From: a bacterium
Lineage (GTDB): Bacteria; Bacillota; Bacilli; Lactobacillales; Streptococcaceae
Assembly: GCA_905221105.1 (NCBI GenBank)
Contig: CAJNBW010000004.1
Coordinates: 1-64,000 of the forward strand
Reading direction: 5' to 3'
Length of the DNA stretch: 64,000 bases
This document shows, piece after piece, positions 1-8,914 of this stretch. Under the pieces are notes generated by a model that saw only the letters and a program-made list of their open reading frames with translations, made no database searches and was not told where the DNA came from. Position 1 is the stretch's first letter. Each line of letters opens with the position of its first letter. The translations under genes were made by a program, and so were the position numbers.

Positions 1-77
1 CTCCTTCAGCGTTCTACTTGCATGTATTAGGCACGCCGCCAGCGTTCGTCCTGAGCCAGGATCAAACTCTCATTAAA
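1..77 (-). rRNA. 16S rRNA gene, 5' end only
   Basis: The complement carries the universal bacterial 16S start, with the 27F priming motif AGAGTTTGATCCTGGCTCAG followed by GACGAACGCTGGCGGCG. Counting seven bases upstream of AGAGTTTG, as in E. coli 16S, puts the 5' end near position 77. The rest of the gene lies outside the window to the left. The short segment is too conserved to separate Mitis-group species. Confidence 0.97.
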
Positions 78-231
78 GTTTGAGTTCTCACTCATTTCTG
101 TCACTGACAGATTTATTGTTTTTTTCATTGTTCAGTACTATAACTTTAGTTATAGCGCCCTGCACATTGGTTCGTCTTGTTCAGTTTTCAAAGGTCTTTG
201 TCACTCGCTTCTCTCAAGCGACAACTATATT

Positions 232-260
232 AGTATATCACAGTCGCTTTCGCTTGTCAA
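232..260 (-). promoter_or_regulatory. rRNA operon promoter
   Basis: On the minus strand there is TTGACA (255-260), a 17-base spacer and TATACT (232-237), with TG one base upstream of the -10 hexamer. Transcription would begin near 225, giving a leader of about 150 nt before 16S. That leader holds a boxA-like CTTTGAAAACTGAACA stretch typical of Gram-positive rrn leaders. Positions 78-231 hold only this leader; I see no gene there. Confidence 0.85.
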
Positions 261-317
261 CACTTTTTTTGAAACTTTTTTAAGTTTTTCATCAAGTGCC
301 TCAACCGCAACATACCA

Positions 318-389
318 TAGTCCGTACGGGATTCGAACCCGTGTTACCGCCGTGAAAAGGCGGTGTCTTAACCCCTTGACCAACGGACC
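318..389 (-). tRNA. tRNA-Glu (anticodon TTC)
   Basis: The minus strand folds into a 72-nt cloverleaf. The acceptor arm GGTCCGT pairs with ACGGACT, the anticodon loop TTTTCAC carries TTC, and the T-arm has GGTTCGAATCC. CCA is not encoded. It sits directly upstream of the rRNA promoter and has its own promoter, so it is a separate transcription unit or reads into the rrn leader. Confidence 0.96.
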
Positions 390-414
390 AGAGTTGTTAT
401 TTTCAACTCTTACT

Positions 415-442
415 ATTATACCGACTTTTTATTTTTTGTCAA
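415..442 (-). promoter_or_regulatory. tRNA-Glu promoter
   Basis: Minus strand TTGACA (437-442), a 16-base spacer and TATAAT (415-420). A small inverted repeat, GAGTTG...CAACTC (391-410), lies between the promoter and the tRNA. Confidence 0.8.
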
Positions 443-450
443 TAACTTTT

Positions 451-1806
451 TTAAACTTTTTTAATTAATTTTACAACTGCTTCCGTTCGAGCGGTGTGTG
501 GGAACATATCGACCGACTGGATATAATGAAGATCATAGACTTCTACTAAGCGCACTAAATCACGAGCCAAGGTCGAAACATTGCAAGAAATATAGACCAT
601 TTTTTCTGGTACATAGGTAAGAATTGTATCTAATAACTTATCATCCAGACCTGTACGTGGTGGATCCACAATCAGAGCATCTGCTCGGTAGCCTTCCTTG
701 TACCAACGAGGAATAATCTCTTCTGCCGTTCCAGCTTCATAATGAGTATTGTCAAATCCCATTCTTTTAGCATTTCTCTTGGCATCTTCAATAGCTTCTG
801 GAATAATATCCATACCTCTGAGTGTTTTAACTTTCTTTGCAAAGGCAAATCCAATCGTACCAACTCCACAATAAGCATCAATCAAATGGTCTTCTTTATT
901 AACATCCAAGGCTTTCACCGCCTCGCTATAGAGGACTTCTGTTTGTTCGGGATTTAGTTGATAAAAAGCTCTAGGAGATAGTGAAAATTCATAATCGAGT
1001 ACACCTTCTTGAATACTCTCTTCTCCCCAGATAATCTCTGTCTTTTCACCATAGATCTCACTGGTTTTAGATGTATTTGTATTCACAGCTACTGTCACAA
1101 CTTCTGGAAAATCTTTAACTAAGTCTTTTACCAGTTGAGTTAAGTTAAGCTGACGGTTTGTAACAATAATAATCTGAACCTGTCCAGTCTTTCTTGCTCG
1201 TCGGACCATAATAGTACGGACACCTAGGACTTTCCTCTCATCTGTGATTGGAATCTGATGATAAGTAAGCAATTCTGCTAGGCGATTAGCAATCACTTGG
1301 GTTTCCTTATCTTGTACTAGGCAGTCTTTCAACTCTACCAAATAATGAGAGTTTTCTGCATACAGACCTGCCTTGACCTGATTTTTAAATTTTCGAGTCT
1401 GAAATTGTAACTTAGCACGATAGTACTTGGGTTCCTGCATTCCAATAGTTGGACGAATTTCATAGTTTTCATATCCTGCAGGAGCGAATTTTTTCAGTGC
1501 TTGGTGAAGTAGGTCTGTCTTGAACTCCAGCTGCTTATCATAATGCAGGTGCATGATTTGGCATCCTCCGCATTCATTATAAATAGTACAAGCTGGCACA
1601 ACTCGGAATTTTGACTTCTTATTAACCTTTAGTAATTTTGCTTCAACAAAGTTGTGTTTAATAGAAGTAATTTGACAATAGATATCTTCTCCTTTGAGAG
1701 CTCCAGGTACAAAGACTAATGTTTTTTGGTAAAAGCCGATTCCCTCACCATTAATTCCCATGCGCTTGATTTTTAATGGTATTTTTTGTTTCACTTTCAG
1801 ATTCAT
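451..1806 (-). CDS. 23S rRNA (uracil-5-)-methyltransferase, RlmD/TrmA family
   Basis: An SAM-dependent enzyme that makes 5-methyluridine in rRNA. The N-terminal ~60 residues form a TRAM RNA-binding domain. Cys73, Cys79 and Cys82 ([10 protein letters not shown]) plus a Cys near residue 163 match the [4Fe-4S] ligands of RlmD-type enzymes. [14 protein letters not shown] is the SAM motif, VDPPRTGLD the conserved catalytic loop, and the Cys of YISCNVSTL (about residue 408) the nucleophile. At 451 aa the length is normal. Streptococci carry two paralogues of this family, one of which methylates both U747 and U1939; I cannot tell from sequence alone which one this is. It is divergent from recX across a 37-bp gap, and the tRNA-Glu promoter follows. 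Confidence 0.9.
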   Translation of the reverse strand: MNLKVKQKIPLKIKRMGINGEGIGFYQKTLVFVPGALKGEDIYCQITSIKHNFVEAKLLKVNKKSKFRVVPACTIYNECGGCQIMHLHYDKQLEFKTDLLHQALKKFAPAGYENYEIRPTIGMQEPKYYRAKLQFQTRKFKNQVKAGLYAENSHYLVELKDCLVQDKETQVIANRLAELLTYHQIPITDERKVLGVRTIMVRRARKTGQVQIIIVTNRQLNLTQLVKDLVKDFPEVVTVAVNTNTSKTSEIYGEKTEIIWGEESIQEGVLDYEFSLSPRAFYQLNPEQTEVLYSEAVKALDVNKEDHLIDAYCGVGTIGFAFAKKVKTLRGMDIIPEAIEDAKRNAKRMGFDNTHYEAGTAEEIIPRWYKEGYRADALIVDPPRTGLDDKLLDTILTYVPEKMVYISCNVSTLARDLVRLVEVYDLHYIQSVDMFPHTARTEAVVKLIKKV

Positions 1807-1831
1807 ACCCCTATCTTATCACATTTTGAGT

Positions 1832-1837
1832 TATAAT
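1832..1837 (+). promoter_or_regulatory. -10 element of recX (leaderless candidate)
   Basis: TATAAT ends six bases before the recX ATG, so the expected transcript start coincides with the start codon. No ribosome-binding site could be present on such an RNA. A -35 hexamer is not evident. Confidence 0.55.
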
Positions 1838-1843
1838 AGAACT

Positions 1844-2620
1844 ATGAGAATCACAAAACTTGAAAAGAAAAAAAGACTCTATCTGATGGAACTTGATAAT
1901 GGCGACAAATGCTACATTACTGAAGATACAATTGTTCGTTTTATGTTATCGAGAGATAAGGTGATAAGCGAAGAGGAATTGAAAGAGATTCAGAACTTTG
2001 CCCAATTTTCTTATGGTAAGAATCTAGCTCTCTACCACCTATCATTTAAAGCACGTACTGAAAAAGAGGTCAGTGAATATCTAAAAAAATATGATATTAA
2101 TGAAAAAATAGTTTCTCAAGTCATTGCTAATCTTAAAGAAGATAAGTGGATTAATGATAGCCAGTACGCTTATGCTATCATCAATGCCAATCAACTTTCA
2201 GGAGACAAGGGGCCTTATGTACTGATTCAGAAATTAATACAAAAAGGAATTTCAAAATCTACTATAGAAGAAATCTTGAATGATTTTGATTTTTCGGAAG
2301 TTGCTCAACGTGTAGCTAATAAACTCTTGAAAAAATATGAAGGAAAACTTCCAGCTCGTGCCTTGCAAGATAAGATTATTCAAGATTTGACAAACAAGGG
2401 CTTCTCTTACTCTGATGCTAAAAGTGCCTTTGACGACTTGGATAGCCAAGTTGACCAAGAAACGACTCAGGAACTCATCTTCAAGGAACTTGATAAGCAA
2501 TATGCTAAGTATGCCCGAAAGTATGAAGGATACGAACTTAAACAGCGTTTAACTCAAGTTTTAGCACGAAAGGGCTACGATTTTTCGGATATAGCAAGCG
2601 CTCTCAGAGAATATCTTTAA
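1844..2620 (+). CDS. recX: Regulatory protein RecX
   Basis: RecX-family modulator of RecA, binding the RecA filament in recombination and SOS-related repair. The product is 258 aa, made of repeated three-helix units; [18 protein letters not shown] and the following [16 protein letters not shown] match the tandem RecX repeats. The ORF is open upstream to 1760, but that stretch is antisense to the methyltransferase. The ATG at 1844 gives the usual [11 protein letters not shown] start and lies just after a TATAAT, so I chose it. It may be translated from a leaderless mRNA. Confidence 0.93.
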   Translation: MRITKLEKKKRLYLMELDNGDKCYITEDTIVRFMLSRDKVISEEELKEIQNFAQFSYGKNLALYHLSFKARTEKEVSEYLKKYDINEKIVSQVIANLKEDKWINDSQYAYAIINANQLSGDKGPYVLIQKLIQKGISKSTIEEILNDFDFSEVAQRVANKLLKKYEGKLPARALQDKIIQDLTNKGFSYSDAKSAFDDLDSQVDQETTQELIFKELDKQYAKYARKYEGYELKQRLTQVLARKGYDFSDIASALREYL

Positions 2621-2658
2621 TATTTTCATGTAAAATTCACAGATTTTAGTCAATTTTA

Positions 2659-2667
2659 TGGTATAAT
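2659..2667 (+). promoter_or_regulatory. Extended -10 promoter of the DUF402 phosphatase gene
   Basis: TGGTATAAT, an extended -10 (TGn plus TATAAT), 41 bases upstream of the ATG at 2709. The -35 region is weak. Confidence 0.65.
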
Positions 2668-2708
2668 AGTAAACGATAAACTTATAAATTGTAGAAAGTT
2701 GGTTAGTT

Positions 2709-3242
2709 ATGAAGCTTCCAAAAGAAGGCGACTTTATTACAATTCAAAGTTATAAGCATGATGGGAGTCTCCACCGAACTTGGCGGGACACCATGGTACT
2801 AAAAACAACAGAAAACGCCATTATTGGTGTCAACGATCATACACTTGTTACCGAAAGTGATGGTCGTCGTTGGGTCACTCGAGAACCGGCTATTGTTTAC
2901 TTTCACAAGAAATATTGGTTTAATATCATTGCCATGATTCGTGATAATGGAATTTCCTACTATTGCAATATGGCTAGCCCCTACTATCTGGATGAAGAAG
3001 CACTGAAGTATATTGATTACGATTTGGATGTTAAAATTTTTACAGATGGGGAAAAACGTCTCTTGGACGTTGAGGAGTATGAGCGTCACAAACGCAAAAT
3101 GAATTATTCTGATGATTTGGACTATATTTTAAAAGAACATGTCAAAATTCTTGTTGATTGGATTAACAATGAACGTGGTCCTTTCTCAGAAGCCTATGTA
3201 AACATTTGGTACAAGCGCTATGTAGAACTAAAGAATCGGTAA
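2709..3242 (+). CDS. Nucleoside tri-/diphosphate phosphatase, DUF402 (UPF0374) family
   Basis: A small cytosolic protein of 177 aa matching the DUF402/Ntdp family, members of which hydrolyse nucleoside tri- and diphosphates with Mg or Mn. The fold is visible as the N-terminal [20 protein letters not shown] segment, the [18 protein letters not shown] strand, [13 protein letters not shown], and the acidic pair [11 protein letters not shown] with a later DVEEYE helix. It has its own extended -10 promoter, ends at a hairpin terminator, and is convergent with queH. It is a stand-alone gene after recX. Confidence 0.85.
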   Translation: MKLPKEGDFITIQSYKHDGSLHRTWRDTMVLKTTENAIIGVNDHTLVTESDGRRWVTREPAIVYFHKKYWFNIIAMIRDNGISYYCNMASPYYLDEEALKYIDYDLDVKIFTDGEKRLLDVEEYERHKRKMNYSDDLDYILKEHVKILVDWINNERGPFSEAYVNIWYKRYVELKNR

Positions 3243-3250
3243 AGTTGTCA

Positions 3251-3281
3251 AACTGGGGTGAAGGCCCTGGTTTTTTATTTT
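3251..3281 (+). terminator. Terminator of the DUF402 gene
   Basis: AACTGGGG and CCCTGGTT form an 8-bp stem with two G-U pairs, followed by TTTTTTATTTT. Confidence 0.7.
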
Positions 3282-3304
3282 AAAAACCCAGCTTTGCAGC
3301 TGGG
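3272..3304 (-). terminator. Terminator of queH
   Basis: On the minus strand GCCCAGC / GCTGGG forms a stem with loop TGCAAA, followed by TTTTT. It abuts the plus-strand terminator of the convergent gene. Confidence 0.8.
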
Positions 3305-3311
3305 CTTATCC

Positions 3312-4079
3312 TTATATATCTAATTTTGTAACTGTAAATTTGATATGGGAATAGTCTTTTTCCACATCCTTATCCAGTAAGAAAGCCGTGGCGTCCTTCT
3401 TGACCTGAACCAAGTCAATATTCTGCGCTTGGGCTGCATAGACACATCCACAATAACATTGACGATAGATATCATACTCTTCACACATCTCTACTGAACG
3501 TTTGTAACCCTGATTTTTCTTGAAATCGCTGGGAAGATAGTGGGTGGTATAAATCTTTTGCACATCGATTCCGATGCTGTTGATGGTTTGAGAATTCTTA
3601 TGAGGACTGATGGTTAAAGCCGAACCGAAGTAGTCAAAGCCTAAATCCATAGCCACTTGCGCTGTTTTATCCAGACGGTAGTCAAAGCAAACCTTGCAAC
3701 GATCACCACCTTCTGGCTCTTCTTCCAGTCCTCTGACTAACTTACGATATTCATTTGGTTCGTAGGGAGCTTCTAGATACTGAACCGTATTTCCTGTCCT
3801 CTCATTGAAATCACTGACAAATTTCTTGGTAACATAAGCCCGCTTATGGTATTCTGCCTTGGGATGGATATTGGAATTGGCAAAATAGATGGTCACATCT
3901 GCATACTTGGTCAGGTATTCTAGGGTATAGGTACTGCAAGGGGCACAGCAAACATGCATGAGAATAGTTGGACGTTGCTCATTTTTCTCCCATACTTGTA
4001 CCATTTTCTGCATGACACGGTCATAATTAATCTTCTGATTGGGGTTCATCTTGCTCAGAATTTCTTCTACATCGATCAT
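3312..4079 (-). CDS. queH: Epoxyqueuosine reductase QueH
   Basis: Last enzyme of queuosine synthesis, reducing epoxyqueuosine to queuosine in GUN-anticodon tRNAs; QueH is the non-cobalamin type (former DUF208). Family cysteine motifs are all present in the 255-aa product: MHVCCAPCS near residue 42, CKVCFDYRL near residue 129, and CYCGCVYA near residue 208, which bind the [4Fe-4S] and iron cofactor. An extended -10 lies upstream. No other queuosine genes are in the window, so the strain probably salvages a precursor. Confidence 0.93.
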   Translation of the reverse strand: MIDVEEILSKMNPNQKINYDRVMQKMVQVWEKNEQRPTILMHVCCAPCSTYTLEYLTKYADVTIYFANSNIHPKAEYHKRAYVTKKFVSDFNERTGNTVQYLEAPYEPNEYRKLVRGLEEEPEGGDRCKVCFDYRLDKTAQVAMDLGFDYFGSALTISPHKNSQTINSIGIDVQKIYTTHYLPSDFKKNQGYKRSVEMCEEYDIYRQCYCGCVYAAQAQNIDLVQVKKDATAFLLDKDVEKDYSHIKFTVTKLDI

Positions 4080-4102
4080 GTTTTTCTCCTTTTTCTAGTC
4101 TT

Positions 4103-4111
4103 ATTTTATCA
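4103..4111 (-). promoter_or_regulatory. Extended -10 promoter of queH
   Basis: Minus strand TGATAAAAT about 24 bases upstream of the queH ATG. Confidence 0.55.
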
Positions 4112-4154
4112 TATAAGTTAGGAGAGCTCAAATCTATTTTGAAGAGAAAATCAT

Positions 4155-4190
4155 AAAAGGAGGGGTAGGCATTCCCTCCTTTTGTGTTAT
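4155..4190 (-). terminator. Terminator of groESL
   Basis: A 10-bp perfect stem (AAAAGGAGGG / CCCTCCTTTT) with U-rich flanks, 26 bases beyond the groEL stop codon. Confidence 0.85.
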
Positions 4191-4215
4191 TTATAAGTTG
4201 TTTTCTATAGAAAGC

Positions 4216-5853
<1,638 letters not shown>

Positions 5854-6138
5854 CTATTCTTCAATGATTGCCAAGATGTTAGCTTCGCCTACGATGATGT
5901 ACTTCTCATCGCCATCTTTGACATCAAGACCTGCGTGAGCTTCAACCAAGACACGGTCGCCAGTCTTAACGCTTGGGGCAACCAAGTCACCATTCAAGGT
6001 ACGAACTCCTTGTCCAGTAGCTACAACTTGAGCTGTTTTGGTTTTTTCTTGAGCTGAGCCTGCAAGGACAAATCCTCCAACAGTTTGTTCTTTTTCTTCG
6101 ATTTTCAAGACCACACGGTCTCCTAATGGTTTCAACAT
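5854..6138 (-). CDS. groES: 10 kDa co-chaperonin GroES
   Basis: The lid of the GroEL chamber, 94 aa. [18 protein letters not shown] is the conserved start, the mobile loop follows ([14 protein letters not shown]), and DGEKYIIV-like [17 protein letters not shown] ends the barrel. GGAGG lies just upstream of the ATG. First gene of groESL, transcribed from a heat-shock promoter carrying CIRCE and a CtsR-type box. Confidence 0.98.
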   Translation of the reverse strand: MLKPLGDRVVLKIEEKEQTVGGFVLAGSAQEKTKTAQVVATGQGVRTLNGDLVAPSVKTGDRVLVEAHAGLDVKDGDEKYIIVGEANILAIIEE

Positions 6139-6168
6139 CTGATTTCCTCCATAATGAGATAGATATTA

Positions 6169-6195
6169 TTAGCACTCTTTGCTCCTGAGTGCTAA
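6169..6195 (-). promoter_or_regulatory. CIRCE operator (HrcA site) of groESL
   Basis: A perfect inverted repeat, TTAGCACTC, nine bases, GAGTGCTAA, between the promoter and groES. This is the binding site of HrcA, which is encoded at 45893-46927 in the same window. Confidence 0.97.
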
Positions 6196-6206
6196 TTCAT
6201 AGTTCT

Positions 6207-6234
6207 ATTGTATCACTTGGTCAGAAATAGTCAA
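6207..6234 (-). promoter_or_regulatory. groESL promoter
   Basis: Minus strand TTGACT (6229-6234), a 16-base spacer and TACAAT (6207-6212) with a TGA extension. The CIRCE lies just downstream of the start site. Confidence 0.85.
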
Positions 6235-6235
6235 G
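6219..6235 (+). promoter_or_regulatory. CtsR-type heptad repeat over the groESL promoter
   Basis: Two heptads, GGTCAGA and AGTCAAG, separated by three bases. The family consensus is RGTCAAA-N3-RGTCAAA; each heptad has one mismatch. It covers the -35 element. Dual HrcA/CtsR control of groE is established for S. pneumoniae. Confidence 0.7.
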
Positions 6236-6288
6236 AAAAAAGTCTGACTTTGGCAAGATAAAAAGCCTGAGACCAAGTCAGACTTTTC
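6236..6288 (-). terminator. Terminator of ssbB
   Basis: A long stem, AAAAGTCTGACTTGG against CCAAAGTCAGACTTTT (one bulge), followed by T's on the minus strand. It separates ssbB from the groE promoter. Confidence 0.8.
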
Positions 6289-6293
6289 GATGC

Positions 6294-6689
6294 TTAAAAT
6301 GGCAATTCCTCCTCTTCCAAAACCAAATCTGCCAAATCTTGGCCTGTGTTATTTTCACGCATGGCACGTTGGGCGCGGCTTTCCAAGAGTTGGAATCCTG
6401 TAACAAGAACTTCGGTCACATAGTTCATTTGGCCATTTTTCTCAAAGCGACGAGTACGCAATTCTCCATCAACGGAAATGAGACTACCTTTGGTTGCGTA
6501 GCTGGCCAAGGTTTCTGCTAGTCTGCCCCATAGGACCATATTGACAAAGTCAGCTTCACGTTCACCGTTTTGGTCTTTGTAACGACGGTTCACAGCGATA
6601 GTTGCACGCGCTACCGACTTGTCATTATTGGTTTTGTGCAATTCTGGTGTAGACGTCAAACGTCCAATCATGATAACTTTATTATACAT
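6294..6689 (-). CDS. ssbB: Competence-type single-stranded DNA-binding protein SsbB
   Basis: An OB-fold protein that coats incoming single strands during transformation. The product is 131 aa, shorter than the replicative SsbA (~156 aa), and matches the late-competence paralogue. MYNKVIMIGRLTSTPELHKT starts the OB fold, VNMVLWGRLAETLASYATKGS is its core, and EEELPF is the acidic C-terminal tip that recruits partner proteins. A perfect cin box lies 22 bases upstream of the ATG, so expression should depend on ComX. It is monocistronic, bounded by terminators. Confidence 0.96.
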   Translation of the reverse strand: MYNKVIMIGRLTSTPELHKTNNDKSVARATIAVNRRYKDQNGEREADFVNMVLWGRLAETLASYATKGSLISVDGELRTRRFEKNGQMNYVTEVLVTGFQLLESRAQRAMRENNTGQDLADLVLEEEELPF

Positions 6690-6710
6690 ATTTTCTTCCT
6701 CCTACTTATC

Positions 6711-6718
6711 TATTCGTA
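6711..6718 (-). promoter_or_regulatory. ComX cin box of ssbB
   Basis: TACGAATA on the minus strand, the exact late-competence box recognised by the alternative sigma factor ComX, placed upstream of ssbB. Confidence 0.93.
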
Positions 6719-6724
6719 GGAAAT

Positions 6725-6755
6725 CAAAAAAAGTTACAGAAATTTGTAACTTTTC
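6725..6755 (-). terminator. Terminator after the SDR gene
   Basis: Minus strand AAAAGTTACA / TGTAACTTTT stem with a six-base loop and a run of seven T's, between the SDR stop and the cin box. Confidence 0.85.
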
Positions 6756-6766
6756 GAGAAAATTTT

Positions 6767-7528
6767 TTATTTTTTATGAACCATGAAACCTGTTGCCTGT
6801 TGATTGGCCATAATGGTCATATCTGTAATCTGCACACGGCGAGGTTGACTGGTCACATAGACCACTGTGTCTGCAATATCCTGAGCTTGCAAGGCCTCAA
6901 TTCCCTGATAAACCGTCGCAGCTCGCTCTTTATCACCGTGAAAACGCACTGTAGAAAAATCTGTTTCGACAATTCCAGGCTGAATGGTCGTCACCTTGAT
7001 ATCCGTTGCGATGGTATCAATTCGCAGACCATCTGAAAAGGTCTTAACTGCTGCCTTGGTAGCTGAGTAAACAGCGGCACCCGCATAAGCATAGATTCCT
7101 GCTGTTGACCCCATGTTGATGATATGACCTTGATTGGCTTTTACCATCGCTGGCAAGAAACAGCGAGTGACTGCCATCAAACCTTTGACATTGGTATCCA
7201 ACATGGTCAGCATATCCAACTCTTCATAGTCCTGATAGGGTGCCAAGCCTAGAGCCAGTCCAGCATTATTGACCAAGATATCAATCTGCCCTATCGTTTC
7301 TAGAATATCAGAGCAGACAATCTTCACCATAGCCATATCCGTCACGTCTAGTGGAAAAGTCCAAACTACTTGATTTGGATAGGTTGCTGCAAACTCCGAC
7401 TTGAGGGTTTCTAATCTGTCTGTCCGTCGTCCTGTTAGAACAACATTCTCCCCCTGCTCCAGATAAGCACGCGCAATAGCTTCACCGATTCCTGAGGTCG
7501 CTCCTGTAATTACTACATTTTTTGCCAT
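6767..7528 (-). CDS. Short-chain dehydrogenase/reductase, YdfG-like
   Basis: A classical SDR of 253 aa. TGATSGIGEAIARAY near the N terminus is the nucleotide-binding TGxxxGxG motif, NNAGLALG the NNAG motif, and YSATKAAVKTFSDGLR holds the catalytic Tyr-x3-Lys. IQPGIVETDFS follows, as in NADP-dependent 3-hydroxy acid dehydrogenases. The frame stays open another 49 codons upstream, but the ATG at 7528 has GGAAA upstream and the standard MAKNVVITGATSG start. The true substrate is not evident. It lies 40 bases downstream of ytpR. Confidence 0.85.
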   Translation of the reverse strand: MAKNVVITGATSGIGEAIARAYLEQGENVVLTGRRTDRLETLKSEFAATYPNQVVWTFPLDVTDMAMVKIVCSDILETIGQIDILVNNAGLALGLAPYQDYEELDMLTMLDTNVKGLMAVTRCFLPAMVKANQGHIINMGSTAGIYAYAGAAVYSATKAAVKTFSDGLRIDTIATDIKVTTIQPGIVETDFSTVRFHGDKERAATVYQGIEALQAQDIADTVVYVTSQPRRVQITDMTIMANQQATGFMVHKK

Positions 7529-7568
7529 CTTATTTCCTTCTATCTGGTCTATCAGATACTGACAATTA

Positions 7569-8195
7569 TTAGGCAGTCCAGTGTTTCGCTGGGTCAAATG
7601 GTGTTCCGACAACTTGGTCTTCTGATAATTCAATAATACCACGTTTTTGCGGAGCGTTTGGCAAATGCAATTCACGAGGACTGCACATCATGCCAAAACT
7701 CTTTTCGCCACGAAGCTCGCCTGGGAAAATGAGATTGCCTTTTGGCATCATAGCTCCAGGAAGAGCTACAATGGTTTTCAATCCGACACGTGCATTGGGA
7801 GCCCCTGCAACGATTTGCACTGTCTTGTCACTTGCGACTGCAACTTGGCAAATATTGAGATGGTCACTATCTGGATGAGCTACCATCTCGACAATTTCAC
7901 CAACAACGAACTTAGGTTCCTTGTCATTGACAATTTCTTCTGTAAAACCTTCCGCCTGCAACTCTTGGTTCAAACGAGCGACTTGCTCATCTGTTAAAAA
8001 TACTTGACCACACTCTTCAATTTCAAACAAACTTGAAACTTCAAAAATATTCCAAGCCACTGTTTCTCCATTATCTTTGAGGAAAACACGGGCTACCTTG
8101 CCTTTGCGCTCTACATCCAGTTTAGCATCTCCGCTATTTTTCACGATGACCATAAGGACATCACCGACATGTTCTTTGTTATATGTAAAAATCAT
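7569..8195 (-). CDS. ytpR: tRNA-binding domain protein YtpR
   Basis: A 208-aa protein with an N-terminal DUF4479-type region and a C-terminal OB-fold tRNA-binding domain like that of PheT (VGEIVEMVAHPDSDHLNICQV, then VAGAPNARVGLKTIVALPG). It probably binds structured RNA; the cellular role is not settled. It follows the thioredoxin-like gene after 15 bases on the same strand. Confidence 0.88.
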   Translation of the reverse strand: MIFTYNKEHVGDVLMVIVKNSGDAKLDVERKGKVARVFLKDNGETVAWNIFEVSSLFEIEECGQVFLTDEQVARLNQELQAEGFTEEIVNDKEPKFVVGEIVEMVAHPDSDHLNICQVAVASDKTVQIVAGAPNARVGLKTIVALPGAMMPKGNLIFPGELRGEKSFGMMCSPRELHLPNAPQKRGIIELSEDQVVGTPFDPAKHWTA

Positions 8196-8210
8196 TGTTT
8201 CTCTTTTCTC

Positions 8211-8528
8211 CTATTTCAGTCCTGCTAAAAAGTCGTTAATTTGTTGCTTGCTTTTACGGTCGCGATTGACAAAACGGCCGATTTCCTTGTCCTTTTCTAG
8301 AACAACAAGGCTAGGGATTCCATAAACATCCCAGATTTTGGGCAAATCCATATACTGGTCTCGGTCCACTCGAATAAAGGTGAACTCTGGATTGGTCTCC
8401 TCAATTTCTGGCAAGGCAGGATAGATGTAACGACAATCGCCACACCAGTCGGCCACAAAAAGGAAGACTTTCTTGCCATCTTTTTCTACTAAAGATGCTA
8501 ATTCTTCTAAACTTGCTGGTTGTATCAT
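8211..8528 (-). CDS. Thioredoxin-like protein with CGDC motif
   Basis: A 105-aa thioredoxin-fold protein. FVADWCGDCRYIYPALP carries a C-G-D-C active site instead of the C-G-P-C of classical thioredoxin. The cis-Pro loop is visible as YGIPSLVVLEKDKEIGRFV. There is no signal peptide, so it is cytosolic, and it is likely a bacilliredoxin- or thioredoxin-like reductant. The start overlaps the preceding DUF4651 gene by four bases (ATGA), so the two are translationally coupled. Confidence 0.87.
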   Translation of the reverse strand: MIQPASLEELASLVEKDGKKVFLFVADWCGDCRYIYPALPEIEETNPEFTFIRVDRDQYMDLPKIWDVYGIPSLVVLEKDKEIGRFVNRDRKSKQQINDFLAGLK

Positions 8529-8815
8529 AATACTTCCTCCTCATAGACTAGGTCTTCATTTTCATAGACAAAGGTATAATGACGGCCATCCTCAAAAATG
8601 ACGCCGCCAACCAAGCTCTCCAGACTGCTTTCATAAACTTGAACATAGAGGGTCGCAATTTCCCCCATGTCTGAAAAATGGTCTCGCACAATCGCTGTCA
8701 ACTCTTCCTGAGTCTTCATGAGCTTGCGGTCATCTGCAACTTTTTTCGTAGCAAGGGCAAGGCTTCCAATACCAAGCAGAGCCAAGCCTGCCATCCACAT
8801 TTTTTTAGCTTTCAT
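8525..8815 (-). CDS. DUF4651 membrane-anchored small protein
   Basis: A 96-aa protein with one N-terminal membrane segment (MWMAGLALLGIGSLALA) and a short soluble domain ending GRHYTFVYENEDLVYEEEVL, typical of streptococcal DUF4651 proteins of unknown function. An upstream ATG at 8824 lies inside the likely -10 element (TGTTAAAAT, 8823-8831), so it cannot be on the transcript. The ATG at 8815, seven bases after that hexamer, coincides with the expected transcript start, suggesting a leaderless mRNA. First gene of the unit leading to the thioredoxin-like gene. Confidence 0.78.
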   Translation of the reverse strand: MKAKKMWMAGLALLGIGSLALATKKVADDRKLMKTQEELTAIVRDHFSDMGEIATLYVQVYESSLESLVGGVIFEDGRHYTFVYENEDLVYEEEVL

Positions 8816-8822
8816 ACCATTC

Positions 8823-8831
8823 ATTTTAACA
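8823..8831 (-). promoter_or_regulatory. Extended -10 upstream of DUF4651 gene
   Basis: Minus strand TGTTAAAAT, with the start codon at 8815 at the +1 distance. Confidence 0.5.
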
Positions 8832-8875
8832 CAAAAAACGCCTCAGGACAAATGAGGAAGCAGCAGAAAAGCAAG

Positions 8876-8908
8876 TAAAAAGCCTCTTCCTTTAAGGAAA
8901 AGGACTTC
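8876..8908 (-). terminator. Terminator of the choline-binding protein gene
   Basis: Minus strand AAGTCCTTTTCC / GGAAGAGGCTT stem with a bulge, followed by TTTTT. Confidence 0.7.
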
Positions 8909-8914
8909 TTATTC

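Noticed and set aside
80..283. 67-codon plus-strand frame opposite the rRNA leader
   Set aside because: It lies over the rrn promoter and 16S leader, has no Shine-Dalgarno, and is hydrophobic only by base composition.
7529..7675. N-terminal extension of the SDR gene
   Set aside because: It would overlap ytpR in another frame and lacks a Shine-Dalgarno, whereas the ATG at 7528 has one and gives the canonical start.
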